Assembly (NCBI GenBank): GCA_009192285.1
Contig: CM018603.1
Location: 6,631,613-6,695,612 of the forward strand
Length of the DNA stretch: 64,000 bases
Direction: 5' to 3'
From: Morchella semilibera
Taxonomy: Eukaryota > Ascomycota > Pezizomycetes > Pezizales > Morchellaceae
How positions within the stretch are numbered: the stretch's first letter is position 1; each line of letters opens with the position of its first letter. Shown piece after piece: positions 34,480 to 45,998 of this stretch. Under the pieces are notes generated by a model. That model was given only the letters and a program-made list of their open reading frames with translations, had not been told where the DNA came from and ran no database searches. The translations under genes were made by a program, and so were the position numbers.

Positions 34480-36228
34480 TCAAAGAGTATAGAAGAAATC
34501 CGGATGATCGTCCCCCACAATATCATAACTAACCTCCCTCAGCTCCGCCGCCTTCTCACTCCACTGATCTCGTCTCTTCACCCTATTCAGCCACACCAAA
34601 TACCCATACACGGCCACACACACCAGCAGCGACCCCCCGACGGCGCCCAAACTCGCCCCATGCCCCTTGTGATACAGCGGCGGATCGCTATACGCCTGAT
34701 TGCCGCCAATCCCGCACACCTGCCCCACAATATTCACCAGCGCCAGCGTCGTCCCGCGCTTCGTGTACCCCACGACATTGACAACCATCCACATGAGGGT
34801 CATCACCATGGCCGGAAAGCCGCCCATGGCCAACAGACAGGTGGCCGCGAAGCGCGCCTCAAGCGAGGTGGTGGCGAGCAGCAGGACGTACCCGACGACC
34901 ATTGTGCACAGCGAGACAAACAGCGGGATGCCCCGCCGGTTGGTGCGGTCCGAGAGCCACCCGGCGAGCAGCGTGGTGGCGGTCCCGCACGCGTACACAA
35001 TCACCGACATGAGCTGGGCCGTGACCTGGTTGTATCCCAGCCCCAGGATGATATCGGGCATGAAGTTTGACAGCGCGCTCATGGCAAAGTGCGTCCCCCC
35101 GGAAATGAGGGCAAGCATGATGACCTTTGGGTCGATGAGCGCCTTCCAGACGAGCGGCGGGCGCAGCTTGGTGTCGGCGGTGTTGTGGGCGGCGCGCGAG
35201 CGGGCCACGAGAAGCGTGCGTTCGGCCGCGGTGAAGCCTAGGGTGGCTTTGTCCGGGAGGGAGGGGAGGAGGAAGAAGGTGACTATGGAGAAGACGAGGG
35301 GCATCAGCTGATGTATTGTCAGTATAGCTTTTTTTTTAATAAAAGTTAAAAGATAAATACACACCCCCTCAATAAAGAAGATCCACTTCCAGGCCGGCCA
35401 TCCATTAACGCCGTCAAGAGTAGTAGTAATGGCATAGGCAATGAGGCCATTGAACGCTCCCGCCAGCGAACTGGTGGCCTGGAAAATGGCACCGCGGAAT
35501 GCAAGCTCGCGGTATGTATACCAGAACGACAGATACAGGACCGTGCCCTGGATGAAAGCCTCCGCGACACCAACAAAGAATCGGAGTGCGAGCAGAGCAC
35601 TGTAGGTGTCCCCTTTCAGGTGGCTATATAATTAATTATCATTGTTAGTTAAAGAGCTTGGTAATAATAAGGTCATACATATATATAATTACAATTACTC
35701 AAGTGACAAGGGAGGAAGAAATCAAAAGAAAGCCTACCAGACAGTGACCATCCCCCACGCCAACATGGCCCCAGAAAACTGCACCGGCGGACTCAGCAGA
35801 TGCAGAAACAGCGTACCCGCGGGCTGAAAGACGGTATATCCAATGAGGAAGATGCTCGAGAGCATGGAGTACTGACTGGGCGTGATTGACAGCTCCTCGC
35901 CCATGCCGGCGATCTTTGCATTTGCGATATCCGAGCGGCCCATCTGGCCCAGGGAGTTGATCGTGATGAGGATGGGCAGGATGAAGAGATCAATCTTCCA
36001 CACGAGGCGCCGCTCAAAGGCGCTAGTGGGGCCCCGTGCTGTGCAGGAGACCTCCGAGTCCAAGAGTCCGTCTAGTTTTTGCGCTTCTATGGAGTCTGCT
36101 GTGCTCGGAGGCGGCGGTGGGCTCTCTTGCCGGGCACCCTCGAGTTTTATTGGTGGGGCCGTCATAGATTTCTTTAATTCTAGCGCGGGGTGATTGTCTT
36201 CATGAGGAAGAGTATTCGGAGACGTCAT
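34480..36228 (-). CDS. MFS transporter, Dal5-like anion:cation symporter family
   Basis: Exons complement(34480..35307, 35365..35623, 35738..36228); 1578 nt, 525 residues. A hydrophilic N-terminus of about 70 residues precedes FERRLVWKIDLFILPIL, then GRSDIANAKIAGMGEEL, the helix-1/loop signature of allantoate, nicotinate and other organic-anion permeases. Twelve membrane helices are expected; RFFVGVAEAFIQG and the loop GWLSDRTNRRG (A-like motif between helices 8 and 9) are visible. The plasma membrane is likely. The substrate cannot be read from sequence; relatives carry small carboxylates or vitamins. It is transcribed divergently from the AtuA-like gene (715 bp between start codons), which suggests co-regulation and a substrate feeding that enzyme. 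Confidence 0.9.
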
Positions 36229-36586
36229 TGGTTGGGTATGATAAATATGTCAATGATTTGAAAAATGATATATATGTAGTTGGCCAGCTGGGTTCAATGC
36301 CGTATTGCTGTACTGTAAACGATAAAGATGGAGGCTCCTATCCTATTTAGAATTGAGGATTTAAAAAAAAAATCATCTGGCTCTTTTAAAGCCTTCATCT
36401 ACTCTGGCAGATCCACAGTGAAAAACCCTCAAAACTATCATTGCCCACAACTTTTGGTTGCCGCGTAATGATATTTGGTCCCAAAGAGGCTTAGCCACCC
36501 CACAAGGCGAGATTCGCTTGGGAAGCCGAAAGTAGGAGCCAATGATAAGTCTTGGCACATCTACTATTTTAGGTTTTTTAACTCAA

Positions 36587-36600
36587 CGGCAACCCCTCCG
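36587..36600. promoter_or_regulatory. CGG-N8-CCG, candidate Zn2Cys6 site
   Basis: Inverted CGG triplets separated by 8 bp, the spacing class used by dimeric Zn2Cys6 factors. It lies 359 bp upstream of the MFS start and 344 bp upstream of the AtuA-like start. Such sites arise by chance fairly often. Confidence 0.35.
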
Positions 36601-36822
36601 GGGGTGCTAGGGGGAGGGATTCTTAAGCATAACTAAACAAAACAGAGTACGTAGAGTACGCGGACTTACATGTGTGGTAGATCATTTCTTTAACCGAATC
36701 CCAGCATACCTTCTCTACTTTAGCAATGCGACAAAGCCGATTCGACAGAAGGCTTAGATTCTTAGGGCTGCCAGGGGTTTGGTCTATATGCACAGATATA
36801 ACTGGCCCATGGATATACGGGA

Positions 36823-36843
36823 ATAAAGCGAATTTCGCTTTAT
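36823..36843. promoter_or_regulatory. 21-bp perfect palindrome, candidate operator
   Basis: ATAAAGCGAA, one central T, then the exact reverse complement TTCGCTTTAT. It sits 100 bp upstream of the AtuA-like ATG. Both the length and the lack of mismatches are unlikely by chance at one chosen place. The binding factor is unknown. Confidence 0.45.
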
Positions 36844-36943
36844 ATCTTTCATAGCCATGGTATAAATTAAACTAGAAGGGGGTTCCAAGACCAAATCATA
36901 TACATACCTACAGTCTCCTCAAAATACATAGCCCGTTTTAAAG

Positions 36944-38881
36944 ATGTTTGAAAACTGGTCAGTAAACCATTACCCCGTGAGTTGAGCTCATTGATTCTTT
37001 TAATAACCTCTCGGCAGCTCCAATGACACCTGCCAAGAGGTCAGGATCCTCACGCCCATAGGAATGCTAGGATATGGCTTCTCTACTCCCCTTCTTATCT
37101 CCAGTATCATCGCCCATAGACCTCATGCTATAATTATGGATTCTGGTTCTACCGACTCTGGCCCTCAAAAACTAGCACTCGGACAGACTACTACCCCCAG
37201 ATCTGCCTATGTCCGCGACCTCACGCCCCTCCTTGCGGCCTGCCACAAGTATAAGGTCCCCATCATCATTAGCTCTTGCGGCGGTGACGGATCCAACGAC
37301 CATGTCGATTTGTTTCTTGAAATTGTGAATACACTCTCCGTAAATCATGGATACTCCTTCAAGGTCTTAACCCTCTACACTGAGGTTCCCAAACCCATCA
37401 TCCTAGAGCACCTCGCCGCTGGCAAGATCAGCCCATGTGGCCCGGTACATGCACTCACACCCGAGCTACTCGACGAAACCCCTCGGGTGGTTGCTCAAGT
37501 CGGACATGAGTCTATTCTGGCTGCCATGGAGTCACATCCAGATTTTGACATCATTCTGACTGGGCGCGCGTACGATCCGGCGCCGTATGTGGCCTTTAGC
37601 TCTTTCAAGAGCGGGGGTAAAATCGGACTAGGCGTGAGCTACCATATGGGAAAGATCATGGAGTGTGGGGGTCTCTGTGCAGTGCCAAAATGCAAGAGCG
37701 CCTTGGCAACGGTCCGGGCAGATAGTTTTGACATCACGCCGTTGGATGAAGGGGCACGGTGCACGACACTAAGCGTGGCGGCACATACGTTATATGAGAA
37801 GGCGCGCCCGGATATACTGTTGGGACCTGGGGGACATCTGGATTTGACCGCATCAGACTACAAGGAATTATCAGATGGAAAAAGTGTCAGGGTCCAAGGA
37901 GGCCTGTTTGTCCCAGCCCCTGCGGGTGGGTACACACTTAAGCTTGAAGGCGCAAGGCCGTGTGGGTACCGCAGTATTTTTATTGGTGGAATCAGAGACC
38001 CGATACTTATCTCCCAGATTGGAGAGTTTCTCCATAAAGCTGAGCAGTATGTCACAGTGCAGAACCCAGATGTGCGATATAAAATCCTCTTCCACACATA
38101 CGGAAAGAACGGCGTCATGGGTACATTCGAACCCGTCACCGAGCCTTCTCCCCATGAGTTGTGCATAATTGGAGAGGTGCAGGCAGAAACACAAGAACTG
38201 GCTACCTTGATCTGCAGTACGGCAAGAGTAGCTTGTACCCATGGCCCATACCCAGGGCAGCTAGCGACAGCAGGAAACCTAGCGATGCCGTTTAGTCCAT
38301 TGGATATTGAGATGGGGGCTGTGTGCGAATTTAGTGTGTACCATCTAATGGTGGTTGAGGATCCACAATCGTTCGTTAAGATCGTCGTGGTTGATATTAA
38401 TTCGAAGAGGGAACCTCGAATAGAAGACGAGAACGTTGGTGGTCGGAGCGCAGCCAGTCAGGAGGAGAATCCGGTTCGCCCAGCCCCTCGTCATTCCCCT
38501 CCAGTACTAGAGGAGATAATTAAGGACAGTAAACCAAAATGTCTATCCGACGCGGCAAAGGTTATTCGCTCCAAAAATGCTGGCCCGTTTGAGTTGACGC
38601 TCGACGTGATGTTCCCAGCCACCTCGGCGCACATATACCACAAGATCAAAGCGGCAAACCCACCAGTTCTCTCAGCTGAAATCATTGCAGAACTGTATCA
38701 AATGCAAGGAAGGGAGAGTGAGATTGTTGCGATTTGGTGGGATCAGGCGTTGGCATTCAAGGCCACTATTCCAAGGCCAAAGCCAAGTGGTGGTTTTGGT
38801 GAAAGGGACCTACACGCATCCCAGTTTCATGCACCATTATTAGGCATAAGGATAGATCATTTGGGCCTGGATATAGAGTGA
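36944..38881 (+). CDS. AtuA-like (DUF1446) / DUF4387 fusion protein
   Basis: Exons 36944..36957 and 37018..38881; 1878 nt, 625 residues. The 14-nt first exon (MFEN plus two bases) is needed to reach the family start VRILTPIGMLGYGF. Residues about 14-470 are the acyclic terpene utilisation AtuA/DUF1446 domain: MDSGSTDSGP, ISSCGGDGSNDH, LTGRAYDPAPY, MGKIMECGG, LEGARPCGYRSIFIGG, FHTYGKNGVMG. Residues about 510-615 are DUF4387: LSDAAKVIRSKNAGPFELTLDVMF and the conserved end. Bacterial AtuA belongs to citronellol/geraniol breakdown, but its reaction is not established, so an activity should not be assumed. No signal peptide or membrane helix, so probably cytosolic. Being paired head-to-head with an organic-anion permease suggests catabolism of an imported carboxylate. 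Confidence 0.88.
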
Positions 38882-39396
38882 TTTTTCTGCTCTTGTATCC
38901 ATCACGTCGTCGAATGGAAAAATGTGAAGGTAGGGTCAGTGATAATTACATGTAGTAGACCTATTTGTATGTGGTAAATCTCAAAAGATTATTTAGGGGA
39001 GGACAGAACTGAATTTAGTTTATTAGGAAAAAGCAAAATATGACATGGTAACAAGCAACGTAACATGGGCTGTGTGTGCTTTTTTTTTTTTGCGGGACTA
39101 AATTTCTGGTTTTCTATAAGTTTGTATGTTTAAGGAGAATATCACAGAATATCACTCGGGTTAGATAACTATCAAAAACACCACGACACCCCTTTTGGCA
39201 CAGCTTTGAAGGGTCAACCCGCCATCTATTCCTATTTTCCCTCCAAGATATTACTCATACAAAATATATCATATTCAGCGCCCCATTCCCCTACCCAACT
39301 CATACCAACTCCAATAATGTCAAAAAAAAAACAAATGAAATCGTTCAAACGATTGACACAATACAAACGCCAATTATCCCAACTACTAGAAAGAAA
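38882..39396. other. Convergent intergenic region
   Basis: Between the stops of the AtuA-like gene (+) and the Arg/His-rich orphan (-). Contains a T11 run at about 39082-39092. A 27-codon ATG frame near 39318 is too short and A-rich to support. Confidence 0.55.
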
Positions 39397-40083
39397 CTAG
39401 CGGTGAAGGTAAACTCCTCTGCTACCACCCACTCTCACCAAGCCCCTACCTCCATGCATCTGTTCCGGTCCATGCCCGTGTTCATGCCCGTGGTGCTGCT
39501 CAACTTGGCCATGACCATGCCCGTGGGGCACCATTGCCGTGCTCGGTCTACTATGAACCACCGCGGTACTCGGTCTACTACTACTGTGCGCCGTCATCGT
39601 ACTCGTTCTCCTATCCTGTGTTTGGGTTGACGATATTCTCTGGCTTCGCCTGGAGGGTGCAACAGATGCATGGACCGCTGTTGCATGTGTATGCTCTGAG
39701 CGGTGTGTACCGTCGCGGCGGGCGGGCTGCACAACCTGGACCCTCCGGGTCGCATCATGAGCAGGTGGTTGTGTAGGTCTAGAACTGGCTCTATTGAGGG
39801 ACGTGTTCATGGCAGTGAGGGCTCTCACGAAGCTAGGTCGGCTGCTAGGCTGCACCGCCATGGAATTGAGGCTTCTTCGGGGAGCATAAGAGGCGCTGTG
39901 CCTTTGCTCGGGTGCACGAGAGCTATGGCCGGCGCCAACGCCAGCTCCAGTGCCAGTGTAGCTACGGGTTCGGGGACCAACACGGGGACGCTGGCTGGAG
40001 CCGCGACGGACCAACGCGGGACGAAGAGTAGTTGGTTGGATCATGTGTGGAGGAGTAGTGCCGACCTGGGTACGAGCGCTCAT
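39397..40083 (-). CDS. Hypothetical basic, His-rich low-complexity protein
   Basis: Single-exon ATG ORF of 228 codons. The product is disordered and rich in Ser, Arg, Thr, Pro and His. Its C-terminal part has alternating Gly/His (HGHGHGQ, GHEHGHGPEQ), which could bind metal, then a Gly/Arg tail. No membrane segment or known domain. The opposite strand is also partly open, so coding is not certain. The long frame, an ATG start and a 5' flank with a TATTTAAA-like element near 40263 favour a gene. Confidence 0.45.
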   Translation of the reverse strand: MSARTQVGTTPPHMIQPTTLRPALVRRGSSQRPRVGPRTRSYTGTGAGVGAGHSSRAPEQRHSASYAPRRSLNSMAVQPSSRPSFVRALTAMNTSLNRASSRPTQPPAHDATRRVQVVQPARRDGTHRSEHTHATAVHASVAPSRRSQRISSTQTQDRRTSTMTAHSSSRPSTAVVHSRPSTAMVPHGHGHGQVEQHHGHEHGHGPEQMHGGRGLVRVGGSRGVYLHR

Positions 40084-43000
40084 GTTATGAGAAAGATAAT
40101 TCTTTGTAGAATATCAAATGTTGATAGAGGATATGAGTTTCCTGAGGTATTGTGCGATATGATACGGCAAAGTTAGCTAGCAGGTCGTGATTGGAGCTCT
40201 GGAGTTTGAGTATGATCGAACGGAGAAAGGCAAGGTTGAAGATAGGGGGGTATTGAGGTCCCTATTTAAAGAGCAATCTATTGTACTATTACTGTGACTC
40301 TTGATATCGCAAAATATATCCCCTGGCACACACCAAATTAACTTCTCTCCATAGCTCTCTCTCAAGAGCTAGCTGACGTTGTTTTTTTTCTGTTTCGCCA
40401 TCTTACCCGCCACACCGTTTTTTCCACCGTACCGACCAAGGAAGCATGGCTTACTCACTACGTAGAGAGTAGAAGATATGATCCGACCAACAAAACTATC
40501 ACCCACTGAAAGTGTTTCTGGCCCCAAAGAAATGAAATTTGGGGCGCGGTACGGTACGTCAGCCGACCATCACACAATCCAACCAATGAAGACGTTGCAC
40601 GCATGCACACTCGACATTAGTGGGGCCAATCAATCCAGATGATCAGCACTGAATTTCATACTCCCCGCTTCCATGCTTTTGAGCGAACATCACTGACATC
40701 GCGCGGCTGTGATGGGAACACCGGTATCCGACGTCAATGTTCATTAAATGCTTTCGTATATATGACAGATTTATTTACGGACGTATTAGATGCAATTGGA
40801 TGCTAATTGTTGCTATAATAGATATTTGGTTTGAAGGAACCAGTCGTCTTGGTGGGGGAGTGTTGTGGTGTTTCCTCGATATCAGAGAGTACAATACATA
40901 CCAAGAATTGTTTAAATTTCCCTTATCTTGATAAAAAGAACTTAATTCCGAAATCCAGAATTCTTCTTTTGCCCGCCACCACCCACCACCCACCCTCCAA
41001 TGGTTGTCACAAGATAAGTTCCACTCTTTACCCCCCCCCCCCTCCTTCCCCTGGGCCAAACAGTCATTCCAGAACAATTTTATATGATGAAATGTTTCTA
41101 ACAGACTTTCGACAAGGATAAGCCCAGTAATAGTATATCAGAAAACCATTTCGATAGGCGCCATCCCGAGATCTCCACCTACAATTAGCAAAAAAAAAAA
41201 AAAAAAAAAAAAAACAGGCCAACCATTGCAAGGGAAGTCCTTTCTTGACATCAGTTTCCCGGCGAACTAGCTAAGCTAGTGCTTTAAGTTTTGCAATCCA
41301 CCCATTCACAGCGCTGAGAATCTCTATCGCTCCCGGTTTGTGTAACCTGTCTGCGTGACCTATGACGTGGGCAGGAAATATCGCCTCGATTCAAATTCAA
41401 CCTGATACGAGTGAAAGCAGGCGTTTTTCGTCCACAAGGCTGTCGATTTTGTTTCAGGGTGCACATGGAATTGTTTACAGAAGATTAATCTCCCACATGC
41501 AGGTTCGCAGTCGGCAGGAACCGTGGAAGGCCTATAATGCGGGAGAGGAGGTAAGTTGTCTAGTTTATAAGTTAAAGATGCATTATCATAGAGTACCGAG
41601 CTCAATATTGTAAACAAACACCACATACAGGGCTACTCTACAGTAGGGCACGGACGGTGGCGAGTGATGTTTCGTGAATTGAGCTCCTAGAGCTCAGCCT
41701 CGATCAGCGGGGCCATCACTTCCTCCTTTAGTTAACCAAGCGAGGGCCGGAGATATGACTAAACATGCAATGCAACCATGAAATTATTCAGGAAAAGAAA
41801 TGATTGAAGAGATAATAAACAGCTCGCCAGCTGGGTCCAGAGCGATCCCCCACGACACCATTCAGCGCCTTCATCGAGATAGGGATCGGCTGTCAAATAT
41901 TCCTTAAACCTTTGATCATGAATCAAACACAGAGGTATCTACCGTGCAGCGATCACCCGGCGGTCCGGCTCGAATTCTGCACAGTTAGATCCGCTAACGC
42001 CGGGATTTCTTTTTGCGGATATTTTTAAAGAGTGAAGACTCTTCGATTCTCCTAGGTATCAATAAAGCCCTGCAGGGCCTGTACCTAGTTTAGAATTGTA
42101 TGTGTGTAGTCAAGATAGAACTCGAAACTGATCATGATATGCAGGTTTCAGGCTAGTAGATCTGATGCTCATCCACCAGAGAAGATATCTTATCTAGAAC
42201 GTTTTTATTAGAACATCAAACCCAGATAAGGCAATTAATCAGCTGTTGACACCCTTATAAAAATCTTACATTGCCAAAAATGGTTCATGTTTGTGCACTT
42301 CTCTACGTGTCCGTACATATCATTGCTCATTGCATATTTTAGGCCTCCATGAACTGTTTTATGTAACGTATGCCTTATATTAATTTCCTGGCCCTTATTC
42401 AAATCTTGGAGAGTAGTGGAGGGTTGGGCGGGACAGAGAGGTTATGGCGAGGCTAGGAATTTTGTACTAGTAAGTTGATAATTAGAATCGTTATACCCTC
42501 CGTCTCGCCAAGCCCTCCATCATATCTGTTACAGAACAATTACTTACGTATAAAGGTGGCCCATCATCACATTTGTGTAGCCCTGAAGAGATGATCGGAG
42601 AACGACCTTGCTAAGTGATATTATACTTATGTAGTCGTACGATGTTCAGTGTGGGGCTCATATTGCTGGCTGTATGATATATATGATATAGTCAATGATA
42701 AGTCATTTTGCAACAAATTTATGCATCAACATCCCTATTCGAATTCAACGCACCCGTCTATATGGCACAATTGAAGCCTCAGTCTTGGAGGTCTTGGCAT
42801 TGTATATCACCAGAATTAAAGCCAAGGTATTAATAAAGCGCGTTAACTAGGCCCGATGTCTGGAAGACACGGAGATATCAGGGGCTTTTATTGTGACAAA
42901 TTTTGATGATGGTGCACCGGTGATGAAGGGGGGGTTTAAGCAGCTCATCCCTCCTCTTTCACTATTGTATCCAATTAATTCCCCTCAGGACACTGCCGCC

Positions 43001-43851
43001 TCAACTTCATGCAATGTGTCCGTCACTTACACGCAATACCCTAAACTGCATGGGTTAAAACCTGCTCGGGATTTAAGGATACGAAAGTCCGTAACTTAAC
43101 TTACCGTCCGCGTGACGAGAATTTTTGAGGAGACGTCGATCTCAAAAGGATACTACACGCAAGAAATGCGACAATTACTTCATCTTATCATAGAAAGACA
43201 TATTGGCTTCTGCGATATTAAGCTAGCATATAAGCCCCATTCTTAGACCTTGGATATACTTATTAGCTGTACTACTCTGGTGGTTGTCGTCCCATACACT
43301 AAGAGGAAATTTTGAAGCTTATCCTAGTAATATTCAATAGTAGAGATTTGCAAATGTCCTCACTGGGGTCCGACCCTCGTTACATGTAGTTACACATAAA
43401 TTATCGCTTATATATGTAATTGCCGTTTATCTTTAAGGCTACAGTATATACAGGCACCCATGGATATATGTCTATTCATTTATATTTACGCTATATGACA
43501 ATGATGACCTGTTTTTTAGTATTTACGTACGCGTACTGCTATAGATAATTCCAGCGAAAAGATAAGAGCACTGTCTTGAAGGCTTTCGCTAGTGTGTTTC
43601 TTATCTATATATGCTGGAGAACAAGCTGTTCGTGATTATCTGTAGTCTGTCATGTCAGTCAGTATCTGTGCTTAAATACATTCCTGGATCCAGGTTTCGA
43701 GCTTTGAAAGCTCACCCTAAGCCTGACAATAAGCTAACCACTGCAGGGGTTATGCAAAGGATTTTTGGGGAAGTTTTGTGGTGATTGGCAATTTTCGGTA
43801 TGTATAGGAACGAGGTCTCGGGCTTGTAACTACAGCCAAAGTTTGCTACGA

Positions 43852-43914
43852 GGGTACCATTCTTTGGTACGCTCTCTTTTATTTGTGTGCTTAGCCGGTA
43901 CCCCCTGTAAGGGT
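43852..43914. repeat. GGTACC-type inverted repeat pair
   Basis: GGGTACCATTCTTTGGTA (43852) and GGTACCCCCTGTAAGGGT (43897) both recur, slightly changed, in the 50.2-kb foldback. The first can form a stem (GGTACC/TGGTAC-like) with an ATTCTT loop. Confidence 0.5.
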
Positions 43915-44221
43915 GCATGTAATCTCGCTATAACCAAAACTCGGTCCCGAGCGTACTTTTCTAGAAAGTTTTCGCTGTACTTATGTACATACATGTATGT
44001 ATACCTAGAACAAAAGAGCGCATTTTATGATATACATGTATGTAGCCAGCTTGATCAGATTTCAATACATACATGTACCTACGGAATTAGGGTAAGGTAC
44101 ATGTAATATGAGAATACTCCTTGTATACATGTACATACTGTACTACATGTATGTTTGTACATGGAGTTACAGAGTTTCCCTGGAGGCAAGCGCCGAGCCA
44201 TTTGGCTAAAAAAACATACAT

Positions 44222-44467
44222 CATGTACCCCGGGGGTCCTCAAAGTGATGCAACGGCGAGAAAGAAACACAATTTTGCAGCTATTGGCCACCACGCCTAA
44301 AGTTGGGAAATAATTTCTATGATCGAATTGCACCAGGTAGAGCTATGTAATAAACAGTACATGAAAACAAAAATGCCAAGGTTGACTCGGTCTAGTTTTG
44401 ATGGTGGTCAGGCAGGCACCAGAGTACTGAGCTCGTTGCATCACTTTAAGGACCCCCGGGGTACATG
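44222..44467. mobile_element. MITE copy A, 246 bp, 34-bp terminal inverted repeats
   Basis: Terminal repeats at 44222-44255 and 44434-44467 start CATGTACCCCGGGG and match over 34 bp with one mismatch. No coding capacity. The right end is followed by TA; the left flank lacks a matching TA, so no clean target duplication is seen. The termini match copy B at 49572-49813. Confidence 0.75.
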
Positions 44468-45998
44468 TATGTGTATGTACCCAAATGTTAGGGTTGAGAA
44501 ATCTTGGCTAAACCTTAATTCACAGCCGCAACGGAGAAATTATCCCATAACGATCTGGTATCCAAGTAACGTCTGCTGTATTTCAACCAATCAATCGAGT
44601 CTCCCCTTGCTGTGTCTTATCACCAGACCAAGTAAGTCTCCAATTCTGAAGAAACCTATTGTCGTTGAAGCCAATATCTTTTGGCAATACGCTCTAAGTG
44701 ATGTAATTACTTACTAAACTCTAGTTCACACTTTAACTTTCTCTCGAATTCCATTGACCCATAAGCTAGAGTCAGGTTATTGCACACCTTGATACTCCCA
44801 CGATTAAGGTATCTTTCTAGTCTAATGTCTCGGCATAAGCCTACCTCACCGTCGACGAATCTTGACCAGTGATCACTCCACAGTGCGTTCATGTGCGTAC
44901 GGTACGTCCTAGGTAATATTCATCAGTCTCTTGATCTAGCGATTTTTTTGGCTCAACCCCTCTATCTCCAAGGAGTAAATACATAGCGGTTGAAAAGTAA
45001 CTAACGGGTGATCCTATATAAGGTCTTCATAGGTAGGCGCATCATAGACCAATAAGGAACTTCTGAACGTAACTGAGAACTTATGCCCCGAGTCCTATCC
45101 GATGAAAAACGCCGGGGTCGACACCTGAAGATGCCTATCCGTCTTGCCTGTCCATCTCCGAGATATCTACCTCCCCAGTCACCCATAAAGAAGCTCATAT
45201 TGTGCAGGCGGAGGTCGCATTCCGACGGCGCAGACCTCCCATTGCCATTGGCCTCCAATTAGTCAATATACTGTTCGTACCGTCGGTCCGGGGCGCCCCC
45301 GCCAATTACTCCTACCTCTACGACATAAGAAAATCGGATTTGTGGTTTTAGTAAATCAGAATAGGCCCTCTCTGACTCAGTAATGTGCTGGTGTGTATCG
45401 TATTGGCGAATCAATCTAGTAGGATGGGCCCCCAACTGATTACACTCAGCTCACCATGCAGACCCCCATCTCTGTCTACAACATGTAGAGTGGATACATA
45501 TATGTAGGTGATTCTTAACCCTAACATGCATCTATATTACTGGCATGTTAAGCTTCCGAGTCCCACTCTCCCCAGATCACGCGGAAAGGATCGGCGTTTC
45601 ACAATATTCTTTCTGAGTTAGATACAAAAATTTCTTTCATCATGGCCAATAGTAATCCAAGTCACAGGGCCCATATGAGGCCTTTTGCAGGCGCATTGAC
45701 TGTCTTCGGACTCAAAATATCACCAAATTAATAACTTAGTTGCTTTTACCCGGTACCATATCCCTTCAGGCTGTAGAGTGCTAGCTCCTCGCCTAAGCAT
45801 CCCCACAACCCCATATCCCTCTTAAACTTAGCCGATATCTTATAGAGGTTATATGTAATCAGTAGAACTTAAATAAAATGGCTACCCCAGCTTTCCTGTT
45901 CCTTTGGGTTTTTGAAGGACGTGGCCAGACTCCCTTACAATACGTGCCAAAGAAAGGAAGCAAAAAGACAGAACTATCAGCAAAGATTTATAGATACC

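Larger units (their letters stand above)
36229..36943. promoter_or_regulatory. Shared divergent promoter of the MFS and AtuA-like genes
   Basis: A 715-bp region between two start codons pointing away from each other. It holds a 21-bp perfect palindrome and a CGG-N8-CCG element (listed separately). Shared control is inferred from this arrangement. Confidence 0.6.
40084..45998. other. 5.9-kb gene-poor region
   Basis: No ORF with family features or plausible splicing was found. It is AT-rich with a 25-nt A run at 41190-41214, poly-C near 41033, dense TACATGTA words at 43980-44160, a MITE at 44222-44467 and a GGTACC-type inverted repeat at 43852-43914. Probably repeat-derived, decayed DNA. Confidence 0.55.

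Noticed and set aside
43660-43760. tRNA-like B-box words (TTTCGAGCTTTG) here and near 50830
   Set aside because: No matching A box at the right distance and no cloverleaf could be folded by eye.
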